Assembly: GCF_015291705.1 (NCBI RefSeq)
Contig: NZ_CP030050.1
Location: forward strand, 8,742,001 to 8,806,000
Direction: 5' to 3'
Source: Bradyrhizobium arachidis
GTDB taxonomy: Bacteria; Pseudomonadota; Alphaproteobacteria; Rhizobiales; Xanthobacteraceae
Length of the DNA stretch: 64,000 bases
The notes beneath the pieces are model-generated. The model worked only from the letters and a program-made list of their open reading frames with translations, had not been told where the DNA came from and did no database searches. Each line of letters opens with the position of its first letter. Within the stretch, counting starts at the first letter, position 1. This document shows, in pieces, positions 10,380-18,860 of this stretch. A program made the position numbers and the translations under genes.

Positions 10380-11552
10380 TCAGCTGTAGATCTCGAACAG
10401 CCCCGCGCCGCCCTGGCCGCCGCCGATGCACATCGTCACCACGCCCCATTTAGCCTTGCGGCGGGCGCCTTCCTGGAGCAGGTGGCCGGTGAGACGGGCG
10501 CCGGTCATGCCGAAGGGATGGCCGATCGCGATCGAGCCGCCGTTGACGTTGTACTTGGCGGGATCGATCTCGAGCTGGTCGCGACAATAGAGGCACTGGC
10601 TGGCGAAGGCCTCGTTGAGCTCCCACAGATCGATGTCGTCGATCTTGAGACCGGTGCGCTTCAAAAGCTTCGGGATCGCGAACACGGGACCGATGCCCAT
10701 CTCGTCGGGCTCGCAGCCGGCGGTCGCCCAGGCGACGAAGCGGCCGAGCGGCTTGAGGCCGCGCTTCTCGGCGTCCTTGGCTTCCATCAGCACCACGGCG
10801 GCCGCGCCGTCGGAGAGCTGGCTGGCATTGCCGGCGGTGACGAACTTGCCGGGGCCCTTCACCGGCTCGAGCTTGGCCAATCCTTCCATCGTGGTCTCAG
10901 GCCGGTTGCATTCGTCGCGGTCGACGACGTAGTCGACGATGCTCTCGGCCTTGGTCTGCTTGTCCACGACCTTCATCTTGGTCTTCATCGGGACGATCTC
11001 GTCCTTGAACTTGTTCGCCTGCTGCGCCGCGGCCATGCGGCGCTGCGATTCCAGCGAGAACTCGTCCTGATATTCGCGGCTGAGCTTGTAGCGCTCGGCG
11101 ACGATGTCGGCGGTGTCGATCATCGCCATGAAGATATCGGGCGCGACCTTGAGCAATTCAGGATCGATCGATTCCTTCGGCGTGCCGCCGCCCGGCATCG
11201 AGATGCTCTCGACGCCGCCGGCGACGATGCAGTCGGCGCCATCCGAGCGGATCGAGTTGGCGGCCATCGCGATGGTCTGCAGCCCCGACGAGCAAAAGCG
11301 GTTCACCGAGACGCCGGCGGTGGTCTTCGGCAAGCCGGCGAGCAGCGCGGCCTGGCGGCCGATGTTCGGCGCGCCATGGGCGCAATTGCCGAGATAGCAG
11401 TCCTCGACATAGTCCTTGTCGACGCCGGCGCGATCGACCGCGTGCTGGATGGCGTGTGCCGCCAGCGACATCGGCGGCGTGATGTTGAACCCGCCGCGGC
11501 CGGATTTCGCGAGGCCCGTGCGTGCATAGGAAACGATGACGGCTTCACGCAT
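10380..11552 (-). CDS. acetyl-CoA acyltransferase (thiolase)
   Basis: 390 residues from the ATG at 11552, which has AAGGGAG six bases upstream; longer readings lack a site. All thiolase residues are present: nucleophile Cys87 in NRFCSSGLQ, the His in GHPFGMTGAR, and the C-terminal Cys in MCIGGGQGGA. It exchanges acyl groups with CoA, either cleaving 3-ketoacyl-CoA in beta-oxidation (FadA-like) or condensing acetyl-CoA; the N-terminus MREAVIVSYARTG is typical of the degradative FadA/acetyl-CoA acetyltransferase group. No fadB partner is adjacent, so the pathway cannot be fixed from context. Confidence 0.93.
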   Translation of the reverse strand: MREAVIVSYARTGLAKSGRGGFNITPPMSLAAHAIQHAVDRAGVDKDYVEDCYLGNCAHGAPNIGRQAALLAGLPKTTAGVSVNRFCSSGLQTIAMAANSIRSDGADCIVAGGVESISMPGGGTPKESIDPELLKVAPDIFMAMIDTADIVAERYKLSREYQDEFSLESQRRMAAAQQANKFKDEIVPMKTKMKVVDKQTKAESIVDYVVDRDECNRPETTMEGLAKLEPVKGPGKFVTAGNASQLSDGAAAVVLMEAKDAEKRGLKPLGRFVAWATAGCEPDEMGIGPVFAIPKLLKRTGLKIDDIDLWELNEAFASQCLYCRDQLEIDPAKYNVNGGSIAIGHPFGMTGARLTGHLLQEGARRKAKWGVVTMCIGGGQGGAGLFEIYS

Positions 11553-11652
11553 TGTTTTCTCCCTTCGACGATTTTGAACAGAGCGTCCTGGGCGCCATTG
11601 GTACACAAAGTTGGGGAGCGCGGGGAGAAATAAAGCGCGCCAGTCGATCAAC

Positions 11653-11685
11653 AAAAACGCCGCTCCTTACGAAAAGGGCGGCGCT
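11653..11685 (-). terminator. terminator-like hairpin downstream of serA
   Basis: On the minus strand AGCGCCGCCC and GGAGCGGCGTT pair around a TTTTCGTAA loop and are followed by TTTTTGTT. It lies between the serA stop and the thiolase start, on the strand that serA is read from. Confidence 0.6.
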
Positions 11686-11755
11686 GTTCCGCAGCTCGGA
11701 ATATATGATATGATGATCGTCATCCCGCAGGTTGCGGGCGCCGCTCTATCCACTC

Positions 11756-11877
11756 GTCATGCCCGGGCTTGACCCGGGCATCCACGTTCTTCGTGCCGCG
11801 AGGAAGCGCGTGGATGGCCGGGTCATAGGCGAGCGGAAGCGACGCCGTCCTTCGGACGGCTATGCCCGGCCATGACG
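11756..11877. repeat. TCATGCCCGGGCTTG-type repeat, full copy
   Basis: About 120 bases with ends GTCATGCCCGGGC and GCCCGGCCATGACG in inverted orientation and an internal hairpin (GACGCCGTCCTTCGGACGGC). It matches 32841-32962 with only about ten differences by eye, so the two are recent copies. A shorter relative is at 57663. Confidence 0.88.
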
Positions 11878-11896
11878 GCGAGAGGTGAAGGCGCGG

Positions 11897-13486
11897 CTAG
11901 AACGTCAGCGCCTTGACCTGCTTGACCTGCGGCAGGGCCTGCACCTTGGCGAGCAGGTCGGCCGGCACGGCGCCGTCGACTTCGACGAGGGCGATGGCAT
12001 CGCTGCCGGGCGCGGCGCGGCCGAGATGGAAGGTCGCGATGTTGATCTTGGCATCGCCGAGGAGGCTTGCGAACCTGCCGATGAAGCCCGGCTTGTCCTC
12101 GTTCGTGATGTAGATCATCGACTTGCCGAACTCGGCATCGATGCGGATGCCCTTGACGTCGACGAGGCGCGGCTTGCCGTCATGGTACACGGTGCCGGAG
12201 ACCGAGCGCTCCTGGCGTTCGGTCGCCACGGTGACGGTGATCAGGCTCTCGTAATCGCTCTGCGCGGCGCGCACGATCTCGTCCACCACCATGCCGCGCT
12301 CCTTGGCGACGACGGGCGCGGACACCACGTTGACCTCACCCAGCATCGGCCGCAGCAGGCCTGACAGCACGGCCGAGGTGATCGCCTTGATCTTCATCTC
12401 GGCGACGTGGCCCTCATAGGTGATCTCGACCTTGAGGATGCCGCTTTCAGTCAGCTGGCCGGCGAACGAGCCGAGCTTCTCGGCGAGCGCGATGAACGGC
12501 TTGAGCTTCGGCGCTTCTTCGGCGGTAATCGAGGGGAAGTTGACCGCGTTCGAGATCGCGCCGGTGAGCAGATAGTCCGACATTTGTTCTGCGACCTGGA
12601 GCGCGACATTCTCCTGCGCTTCCGTGGTGGAGGCGCCGAGATGCGGCGTGCAGATCACGTTGGGATGGCCGAACAGCACGTTGGTATTGGCGGGCTCCTC
12701 GACGAAGACGTCGAAGGCGGCACCCGCAATGTGCTTTGAATTGAGCGCATCGACCACCGCCTGCTCGTCGACGAGGCCGCCGCGGGCGCAGTTGATCAGG
12801 CGCACGCCCTTCTTCATCTTGGCGATCGCGGCTGCGTCGATGATGTTCCTGGTCTTCTCGGTCAGCGGCGTGTGCAGCGTGATGAAGTCGGCACGCTTGA
12901 GCAGCTCATCGAGGTCGACCTTCTCGACACCGATGTCCTTGGCGCGCTCCGGCGACAGGAACGGATCGAACGCGACCACCTTCATGCGCAGGCCGAGCGC
13001 GCGATCGGCGACGATCGAGCCGATATTGCCGCAGCCGACGACACCGAGCACCTTGCCGGTGATCTCGACGCCCATGAAGCGGTTCTTCTCCCACTTGCCG
13101 GCCTGGGTCGAAGCGTCGGCCTGCGGGATCTCGCGGGCCAGCGCCAGCATCAGGGTGATGGCATGCTCGGCGGTCGTGATCGAATTGCCGAACGGCGTGT
13201 TCATCACGATGATGCCCTTGGCGGTCGCCGCGGGAATCTCGACATTGTCGACGCCGATGCCGGCGCGGCCGATCACCTTGAGATTGGTCGCCTTCTCCAG
13301 GATCTTTGCGGTGGCCTTGGTCGCGGAGCGGATCGCAAGGCCGTCGTAATTGCCGATGATTTCGGCGAGCTTGTCCTTGTCCTTGCCGAGATTGGGCTGG
13401 AAGTCGACCTCGACGCCGCGATCCCTGAAGATCTGCACGGCGGCGGGAGACAGAGCGTCGGAAATGAGAACTTTGGGTTTGGTCAT
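11897..13486 (-). CDS. serA: D-3-phosphoglycerate dehydrogenase
   Basis: 529 residues, the standard length of the long (ASB plus ACT) SerA form. It oxidises 3-phosphoglycerate with NAD to 3-phosphohydroxypyruvate, the first step of serine synthesis. Visible are the Rossmann motif VVGCGNIGSIVADRA, the substrate/catalytic motif INCARGGLVDE with Arg, an acidic residue in VEEPA, the catalytic His in TPHLGASTTEA, and a C-terminal ACT domain (TNEDKPGFIGRFASLLGD) for serine feedback. The ATG at 13486 opens directly on MTKPKVLISD; the longer reading to 13669 runs into a repeat. It lies downstream of serC on the same strand, as in other alphaproteobacteria, separated by a repeat. Confidence 0.97.
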   Translation of the reverse strand: MTKPKVLISDALSPAAVQIFRDRGVEVDFQPNLGKDKDKLAEIIGNYDGLAIRSATKATAKILEKATNLKVIGRAGIGVDNVEIPAATAKGIIVMNTPFGNSITTAEHAITLMLALAREIPQADASTQAGKWEKNRFMGVEITGKVLGVVGCGNIGSIVADRALGLRMKVVAFDPFLSPERAKDIGVEKVDLDELLKRADFITLHTPLTEKTRNIIDAAAIAKMKKGVRLINCARGGLVDEQAVVDALNSKHIAGAAFDVFVEEPANTNVLFGHPNVICTPHLGASTTEAQENVALQVAEQMSDYLLTGAISNAVNFPSITAEEAPKLKPFIALAEKLGSFAGQLTESGILKVEITYEGHVAEMKIKAITSAVLSGLLRPMLGEVNVVSAPVVAKERGMVVDEIVRAAQSDYESLITVTVATERQERSVSGTVYHDGKPRLVDVKGIRIDAEFGKSMIYITNEDKPGFIGRFASLLGDAKINIATFHLGRAAPGSDAIALVEVDGAVPADLLAKVQALPQVKQVKALTF

Positions 13487-13565
13487 GGGGATGTGTCCTT
13501 CACCGTCCCTAAGGGAGGATCGGCCCGAGAGCCGGAAATCGTGAGTGACTTGGAAGCTTGTTGCT

Positions 13566-13748
13566 CTCCCTCTCCCCGTCCTTACGGGGAGAGGGCATAG
13601 GCGGCCTTCGGCCGCCGTTTTTAGAAAGGACGCCGATGCAAAGCACCGGCTATGGTGAGGGGCAGCCACAGGCGAAGTGCTCGCGGAGAGAGCCCCTCAC
13701 CCGGATCGCTGCGCGACCCGGCCTCTCCCCGTAAGAACGGGGAGAGGC
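13566..13748. repeat. CTCTCCCCG-type repeat between serC and serA
   Basis: Left arm CTCTCCCCGTCCTTACGGGG, right arm CCTCACCCGGATCGCTGCG followed by CTCTCCCCGTAAGAACGGGG, each a hairpin and together inverted. It fills the 273 bases between serC and serA, so any serCA transcript carries it. Confidence 0.82.
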
Positions 13749-13759
13749 GAAGAAAACAA

Positions 13760-14932
13760 CTACGCCGCCTTGGCGAGCGAAGCCTTGGTCTCGGCAAAGG
13801 CCCAGTCGATCCACTGCGTCAGCAGCTCGACGTCCTTTGCTTCCACCGTGGCGCCGCACCAGATGCGCAGGCCGGCCGGCGCATCGCGGTAATAGGCGAA
13901 GTCGTAGCCGGCGCCTTCCTTCTCGACCAGCGCGACCAGCTTCTTCGAGAAGTCGGCCTGCGCGTCGTCGGAGAGCGAGGTGATCGCGGGATCGGTGAAT
14001 TTCAGGCACACCGAGGTGTTGGAGCGGATCGAGGCGTCCTTGGCCAGGAAGTCGATCCACGGCGTCTTCGCCTTCCAGTCGGCGAGCACCTTGGTGTTGG
14101 CGTCGGCACGCGCGATCAGCGCCTTGAGGCCGCCGATCGACTTGGCCCAGTTCAGCGCGTCGAGATAGTCCTCGACGCAGAGCATCGACGGCGTGTTGAT
14201 GGTCTCGCCGACGAAGATGCCTTCGTTGAGCTTGCCGCCCTTGGTCATGCGGAAGATCTTCGGCAGCGGCCAGGCCGGCTTGTAGGTCTCGAGCCGTTCA
14301 ACGGCGCGCGGCGACAGGATCAGCATGCCGTGCGCGGCTTCGCCGCCGAGCGCCTTCTGCCAGGAGAAGGTGACGACATCGAGCTTGGCCCAGTCGAGCG
14401 GCTGGGCGAACGCGGCGGAGGTCGCGTCGCAGATGGTCAGGCCTTCGCGGGTCGCGCTGATCCAGTCGGCGTTCGGCACGCGCACGCCCGAGGTGGTGCC
14501 GTTCCACGTGAAGACGACGTCGCTCGCAGGGTCCACCTTCGAGAGGTCGGGGATCTCACCGTAAGCCGCGTTCAGCTTGGTGACGTCCTTGAGCTTCAAT
14601 TCCTTGACGATGTCGCTGACCCAGCCCTCGCCGAAGGATTCCCAGGCGAGCGTGGTGACGGGCCGTGCACCGAGCAGCGACCACAGTGCCATCTCGACCG
14701 CGCCGGTGTCGGACGCCGGCACGATGCCGATGCGATAATCGGCGGGCACCTCGAGCACTTCGCGCGTCAGATCGATCGCGAGCTTGAGCTTGGTCTTGCC
14801 GACCTTCGCGCGATGCGAACGGCCGAGCGCTGCGTCCTTGAGATTTTGGGCGTTCCAGCCGGGGCGCTTGGCGCAGGGGCCGGAGGAGAAATGCGGCACG
14901 GTCGGCCGCGAAGCGGGCTTCGCTACAGTCAT
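13760..14932 (-). CDS. serC: phosphoserine aminotransferase
   Basis: 390 residues, the alphaproteobacterial SerC length. It transfers the amino group of glutamate to 3-phosphohydroxypyruvate using PLP. The PLP lysine is in [15 protein letters not shown], the N-terminal motif is [12 protein letters not shown], and a substrate-binding GTTSGVRVP segment is present. The ATG at 14932 follows GGAAGGGTAG. With serA downstream this is the first two steps of serine synthesis from 3-phosphoglycerate; a structured leader precedes it. Confidence 0.96.
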   Translation of the reverse strand: MTVAKPASRPTVPHFSSGPCAKRPGWNAQNLKDAALGRSHRAKVGKTKLKLAIDLTREVLEVPADYRIGIVPASDTGAVEMALWSLLGARPVTTLAWESFGEGWVSDIVKELKLKDVTKLNAAYGEIPDLSKVDPASDVVFTWNGTTSGVRVPNADWISATREGLTICDATSAAFAQPLDWAKLDVVTFSWQKALGGEAAHGMLILSPRAVERLETYKPAWPLPKIFRMTKGGKLNEGIFVGETINTPSMLCVEDYLDALNWAKSIGGLKALIARADANTKVLADWKAKTPWIDFLAKDASIRSNTSVCLKFTDPAITSLSDDAQADFSKKLVALVEKEGAGYDFAYYRDAPAGLRIWCGATVEAKDVELLTQWIDWAFAETKASLAKAA

Positions 14933-15000
14933 GATCTACCCTTCCAGATAGTAAGCCTCCCGTTGGGGGGAGGTGTCCCGCCGCGGCTGATACGGGAATC
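14933..15000 (-). promoter_or_regulatory. candidate serC leader RNA
   Basis: Upstream of serC the minus strand reads a short hairpin CCTCCC-CCCAAC-GGGAGG followed by CTTACTATCTGGAAGGG and the start codon; a GC-rich segment with GCCGCGGCGGG precedes it. A conserved serC RNA motif in front of serC-serA operons of alphaproteobacteria has been described. Position and wording fit my memory of it, but I could not align it to a model. Confidence 0.5.
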
Positions 15001-15011
15001 GGGCAGACCAG

Positions 15012-15218
15012 TCAAGAAAGTTCCGGCGGCTCACGGCGGAGTGATGGCGGCTCGGCTGCGATATCGGGGGATTCAACCGGCGTGAGCGCATTCAGCAAGT
15101 CCGTGGCCTCGCTGATCAATTGCGCGGCCCGGCGGCGGCTGCTCACTTTCAGAATGCACTTGTCATTGGCCTGCACAACGTAGCCGTTGCCGACCTTGAT
15201 CATGGAATAGCTTGTCAT
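15012..15218 (-). CDS. small hypothetical protein
   Basis: 68 residues: MIKVGNGYVVQANDKCIL, a beta-rich start, then KVSSRRRAAQLISEATDLLNAL, an amphipathic helix, then an acidic/proline tail. No signal peptide or membrane segment. Small proteins with this fold pattern are common in Bradyrhizobium but have no function I know. ATG at 15218 has GGGGAT upstream; Met6 is an alternative. It ends 80 bases before serC on the same strand. Confidence 0.6.
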   Translation of the reverse strand: MTSYSMIKVGNGYVVQANDKCILKVSSRRRAAQLISEATDLLNALTPVESPDIAAEPPSLRREPPELS

Positions 15219-15366
15219 CGAAATCCCCGAACCGACCGAGCCCGGTGTCTGACGCTGCCTAGCACCGTTCGTTCCTGCTGAAAGGTGAACGACGGGCGGG
15301 TAGTTTATCAGCTCTTAAGATGAACGAACGCGCGATCCGATTGTGCAGCTTATGCAATGTCCGCGA

Positions 15367-15470
15367 CCAGAGCCCCATTCCGATACAATCGGAATGGGGC
15401 TCTGGATTTTTCTATTGACGCGTTTTCTTGATGCGAACCGGTATCCACTTCGCTCGAAAACGCTCCTGCT
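15367..15470. repeat. hairpin plus GCGTTTTCTTGATGCG element
   Basis: An 18-bp perfect stem (CCAGAGCCCCATTCCGAT / ATCGGAATGGGGCTCTGG) followed by ATTTTTCT and then GACGCGTTTTCTTGATGCGAACCGGTATCCACTTCGCTCGAAAACGCT in two blocks. The same composite is at 34443-34544. The hairpin looks like a plus-strand terminator, but no plus-strand gene ends here. Confidence 0.8.
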
Positions 15471-15473
15471 GCC

Positions 15474-15938
15474 TCAAAAGCGGACAGTCATGCCGACGTG
15501 ACTGCGTGAGAATCCGAGACGCTCGTAAAAGCGCTGTGCATCGACGCGGCTCGCATGCGTCAGCAATTCGACCAGATTGCAGCCGCGCGCCTTCGCTTCC
15601 GCGATCGCCCATTGCACCAATTGCTCGCCGATGCCGCGGCTGCGGCAATCCGAAGCAACGCGGACATCCTCGAGCAGTCCGCGCACGCCGCCTTGCGAGC
15701 TGATGCCTGCGAGCACCGCGAGTTGCAGGCAGCCGACCACCCTGCCCTCGCTCTCGGCCACCACGAGCGTCAGGTTCGGATCGTGCGCGACCCGCTCGAA
15801 CGCCGCGTAATAGGACGCAGGCAGCGGATCCTCGACGCGCTCACGCCCGCGCCCGAGATGATCGTCGGCGAGCATCTCAACGATCGCCGCGACGTCCTCG
15901 CGGCGCGCGGGACGGATGGAGACGGACTTTTCGTTCAT
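15474..15938 (-). CDS. GNAT family N-acetyltransferase
   Basis: 154 residues. The acetyl-CoA-binding signature is clear: LLEDVRVASDCRSRGIGEQL (motif A, with RSRGIG for Q/RxxGxG/A), then WAIAEAKARGC and a C-terminal YERLGFSRSH typical of the fold's last strands. The acceptor substrate is not predictable. It starts at the ATG at 15938 with no strong ribosome-binding site. It stands between repeats and is probably transcribed alone. Confidence 0.9.
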   Translation of the reverse strand: MNEKSVSIRPARREDVAAIVEMLADDHLGRGRERVEDPLPASYYAAFERVAHDPNLTLVVAESEGRVVGCLQLAVLAGISSQGGVRGLLEDVRVASDCRSRGIGEQLVQWAIAEAKARGCNLVELLTHASRVDAQRFYERLGFSRSHVGMTVRF

Positions 15939-15953
15939 ATCGAAACTCCAGCC

Positions 15954-16079
15954 TAGAGCGCGATGAGATCAGGATCGTCATCTCGCTTAGCTTGTTGTTT
16001 GCGCATGATCTCCGCGCAAACGCGTTCCGCGTTTGTCGCGAGGGAAAACCGCTGCGCACTTTTCCGGATCATGCTTTAG
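15954..16079. repeat. GCATGATC-type rhizobial repeat
   Basis: AGAGCGCGATGAGATCAGG, then GCGCATGATCTCCGCGCAAACGC and GGAAAACCGCTGCGCAC ending in TTTTCCGGATCATGCT. The pattern AGCATGATCCGGAAAAGTGCG...GGTTTTCC is a widespread dispersed repeat in rhizobia. Its last four bases overlap the stop region of the next gene. Confidence 0.75.
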
Positions 16080-16666
16080 CGTGCCGGCGGCAGGCCGAGA
16101 AAAGCCTCGGCCTCGCCGATCCAGCGGCGGACGGCCGCATGACGGCCGAGATCGAAGCCGCCTTCATGCGCAACGCGGGTATAGGCGAGCAACGAGACGT
16201 CGGCGAGCGACATTGCCTCACCGGCGAAGAAGCGGCTGCCGGAAAGATGCTGCTCCATGCGGTCGAGTGCCGCATAGCCGCGCTTGACCTTTTCAGGGTC
16301 GAGCTCGGAGGCAGCCTTGCCGAGATAGACGATGAGGAAGCGGCACACCGCGATGTAGGGCTCGTGACTGTACTGCTCCCAGAACAGCCATTCGTCCATC
16401 TTGGCCGCCGTGAAGACCTCGCGCGGGATCAGCGCGCTGTCGCGGGCGAGGTAGCGGATGATGGCGTTGGACTGCGCCAGCGTGCGGCCGTCGTCGAAGG
16501 CGACGGTCGGCACCTGGCCGGCGCCGTTCATCGCCAGAAATTGCGGCGTGCGCGTCTCGCCTTTGCGGGTGTCGATCTCGATCCACTGATAGGGCACCGC
16601 GAGCTTGTCGCAGACCCACTTCACCTTCAGACAATTGCCGGAATTGCTGTCGCCGTAGATCTTCAT
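16076..16666 (-). CDS. glutathione S-transferase family protein
   Basis: 196 residues from ATG at 16666; the reading to 16720 adds 18 atypical residues. The N-terminal thioredoxin-like domain shows MKIYGDSNSGNCLKVKW, GQVPTVAFDDG (cis-Pro) and LAQSNAIIRYLA; the helical C-terminal domain has FFAGEAMSLADVSLLAYT. It would conjugate glutathione to electrophiles or act as a related reductase. The beginning SNSGNC suggests a Ser or Cys at the catalytic position. Two further GST genes lie at 33233 and 41166. Confidence 0.92.
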   Translation of the reverse strand: MKIYGDSNSGNCLKVKWVCDKLAVPYQWIEIDTRKGETRTPQFLAMNGAGQVPTVAFDDGRTLAQSNAIIRYLARDSALIPREVFTAAKMDEWLFWEQYSHEPYIAVCRFLIVYLGKAASELDPEKVKRGYAALDRMEQHLSGSRFFAGEAMSLADVSLLAYTRVAHEGGFDLGRHAAVRRWIGEAEAFLGLPPAR

Positions 16667-16741
16667 CGCTGCCGCCCCATTTTGGAACGACAGAGCATCA
16701 GGACAAGGAGAGCCTGTCAACCGCGGCGCAGCGAGGCCGTG

Positions 16742-17632
16742 TCAGAACTTGTAGCCAACGCCGAGGCGCGCATTGTTCAGCGTCACCGACGTGTTCATGA
16801 CGGGCGAGAACCGGACGTACTCGTACTCGATGCGGGCGAAGAGCCCATCCCAGATGCAGTATTCGAGGCCGAGGCCGGCGGTCCAGCCGACCGCGAAGGT
16901 GTTGGTCCGATGCTGGCCCTGCGTACCCGATTGCGACGGAACAGGTACCCACGTCGTTCCGATCGTGGTGTTCTGGTTGCCGAAGATGTCCGTTGTCGTC
17001 ACGTCCGTGCGCAACCGCACGTCGCTCGTCACCGTGCGGGTGATGTCCATCCGTCCGACGGCAGCGCCAAAGAACGCGTAGGGCATGAAGGGTCCGCCGT
17101 CCCAACCGGCGCGGCCGCGCAGCGTGATCATGTCCTTGACCTGGGCCGTGGCGGTGCCGGTGAGCGAGACGGCATAATTGTGGGTGATGCCGGCCGGCCG
17201 TACCTCGCCGGCCGGGTTGACGATCACGAGCGCGTTGGAGCCGGTCGATCCCGTCGAGAGGTTGCCGAAATAGCTGTAGGTGCCTTCGAGACTGAGAATG
17301 GCATCGTACCACTGCCAATTGCGGCCGATGAAGCCGCCGTAATTGACGCCTTGCGTGTTGGCCTTTTGCAGCAGCGACCACGTTGACGTCGGCCCCTGCA
17401 GCACACTGTCGCGGAAGATGTAGTTGGTCAGGCCGACGACGCTCTGGCCGAAATCGGTCGCGTCGGCCGTGTAGCCGGCGGTGCCGCCGACATAGAAGCC
17501 ATCCCAATTGTGGCTCGTCCTCGACAAACCGTCGGTGACGCTGCCGCGCAGGATCGGCAGATCCGGCATGTCGGCCGCGTGCGCGGCAGATACCGTCCCC
17601 AACATCGCCGCCGCCAACAAAAGCCCACGCAT
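16742..17632 (-). CDS. outer-membrane beta-barrel protein
   Basis: 296 residues with a cleavable signal peptide (MRGLLLAAAMLGTVSAAHA, cut before ADMP). The mature part starts with WDGFYVGGTAGYT and ends with an aromatic residue in NNARLGVGYKF, both marks of the Omp25/Omp31-like eight-stranded barrels abundant in Rhizobiales. Alternating strands (IGRNWQWYDAILSLEGTYSY, LGLEYCIWDGLFARIEYEYV) support this. Its role is probably structural or porin-like. A second barrel gene lies upstream on the same strand, with a terminator between. Confidence 0.88.
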   Translation of the reverse strand: MRGLLLAAAMLGTVSAAHAADMPDLPILRGSVTDGLSRTSHNWDGFYVGGTAGYTADATDFGQSVVGLTNYIFRDSVLQGPTSTWSLLQKANTQGVNYGGFIGRNWQWYDAILSLEGTYSYFGNLSTGSTGSNALVIVNPAGEVRPAGITHNYAVSLTGTATAQVKDMITLRGRAGWDGGPFMPYAFFGAAVGRMDITRTVTSDVRLRTDVTTTDIFGNQNTTIGTTWVPVPSQSGTQGQHRTNTFAVGWTAGLGLEYCIWDGLFARIEYEYVRFSPVMNTSVTLNNARLGVGYKF

Positions 17633-17746
17633 CGCAACGCTCCAAATAAACTCGAACTTTCGCCATGATCATGGCTCGTTAACCTTAACCAATGGTTGCG
17701 CTGGAGCTTTTCGTCGCCGCGAAGCCATGAAAAATACGCAAAGCAA

Positions 17747-17773
17747 AACGGCGCGGGATGATCCCGCGCCGTT
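17747..17773 (-). terminator. intrinsic terminator after the second barrel gene
   Basis: Near-perfect palindrome AACGGCGCGGGAT / ATCCCGCGCCGTT; on the minus strand it runs into GTTTTGC. It lies 30 bases past the stop of 17803..18633. Confidence 0.85.
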
Positions 17774-17802
17774 AAGAGAGTTTAACCGGTGGGCTTGAAG
17801 GA

Positions 17803-18633
17803 TCAGCCCTTGGTGACGAGCGGCGGCGGCACGTAGGCCGGCGGGCTGTTGAGATCCCAGCGCACGCCGAGCTTGACGTCGTGCGACGTGAGCTCCTTGA
17901 TCTTGATCGTGGTCGGGCCTGACTGGAGGCCGTCGAATGTATGGAAGTTGCCGGGCGCCGCGTCGCCGAGGTTCATGTAGCTGTACGCCAGTTCGACGGT
18001 GAACCCGGGATTGACCTTGTAGGCCAGACCGGCGTGAGCGGCCCAGGCGAAGTTCCACTTTCCGTTGTCGGCGAAGTAAGCGACGCTGTTGTTGAGTCCC
18101 GGGCTGTATGAGATGCCGTCGTCGCGGAAGCCGCTGATCTTGTTGTACGAGCCGCCGACACCGGCGCCGATGAACGGAGTGATGCACCACCAGGTGCCGA
18201 GATCGACATAGGCATTCGCCATGACGACCCACTCGGACTTGCTGCCGCTGTAATTGTTGACGCCGACGAAGCCGGGGCCGACGACGGTGTCGCTGCCGTG
18301 CAGGGTGGCTTTGCCGCGGTACTGGCCGATCACGTCCGCACGAAACCAGTTGTTGAAGCGATAGCCGACGCCGAGATCGAACAGCGGCGAGGAGTCGAAG
18401 CCGAGACCCTCCGTCGTCTTCGAATACCCAGCCGGCAAGGCGCTATCGAGGCTCTTGGCGCTCTGGTTGGTCATGCCGATGTCGCCACGGAGATACCAGC
18501 CACCGAAATCGGCGGGCGGAGCCGGCGGCGCGTACATGGGAGGCGGCGCCGCGATCGGCATATCGGCGGCAAACGCCATCGACGAGATCAGGGATGCCGC
18601 ACCCGCGGCAAGGAGAGACTTAACGCTACGCAT
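17803..18633 (-). CDS. outer-membrane beta-barrel protein
   Basis: 276 residues from the ATG at 18633, chosen because the signal peptide (MRSVKSLLAAGAASLISSMAFA) begins there and AAGGA lies upstream; a reading to 18792 adds 53 basic residues of no use. After a Pro-rich spacer (PPPMYAPPAPPA) come DFGGWYLRGDIGMT and a barrel with PLFDLGVGYRFNNWFRADV and TPFIGAGVGGSYN, as in Omp25/Omp31-like proteins. The C-terminus PPAYVPPPLVTKG is unusual, since such barrels normally end in an aromatic residue. Confidence 0.87.
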   Translation of the reverse strand: MRSVKSLLAAGAASLISSMAFAADMPIAAPPPMYAPPAPPADFGGWYLRGDIGMTNQSAKSLDSALPAGYSKTTEGLGFDSSPLFDLGVGYRFNNWFRADVIGQYRGKATLHGSDTVVGPGFVGVNNYSGSKSEWVVMANAYVDLGTWWCITPFIGAGVGGSYNKISGFRDDGISYSPGLNNSVAYFADNGKWNFAWAAHAGLAYKVNPGFTVELAYSYMNLGDAAPGNFHTFDGLQSGPTTIKIKELTSHDVKLGVRWDLNSPPAYVPPPLVTKG

Positions 18634-18860
18634 TGGCTTCGTCCTTATGGCCGGTGAGGCAAAATGCAGACGCCCCACGTTCTGGAAACTCACGGGAGGA
18701 CGATGGCACCAAATGCTTAAGCGCCACTTAACCCTAATTTTTAAGGTTGATATTTTCTCACTGCACACGCGGATGCAGCGCGAGCGTTGCAAAAATGCCA
18801 GCGCTCAGGACCGCAATTGCTAAGGATGTATGAAGCCGCAACGCTGCGGCGCAGATTTTG

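Noticed and set aside
15367..15410. Terminator for a plus-strand gene
   Set aside because: No plus-strand gene ends here; the hairpin is part of a dispersed repeat also found at 34443.
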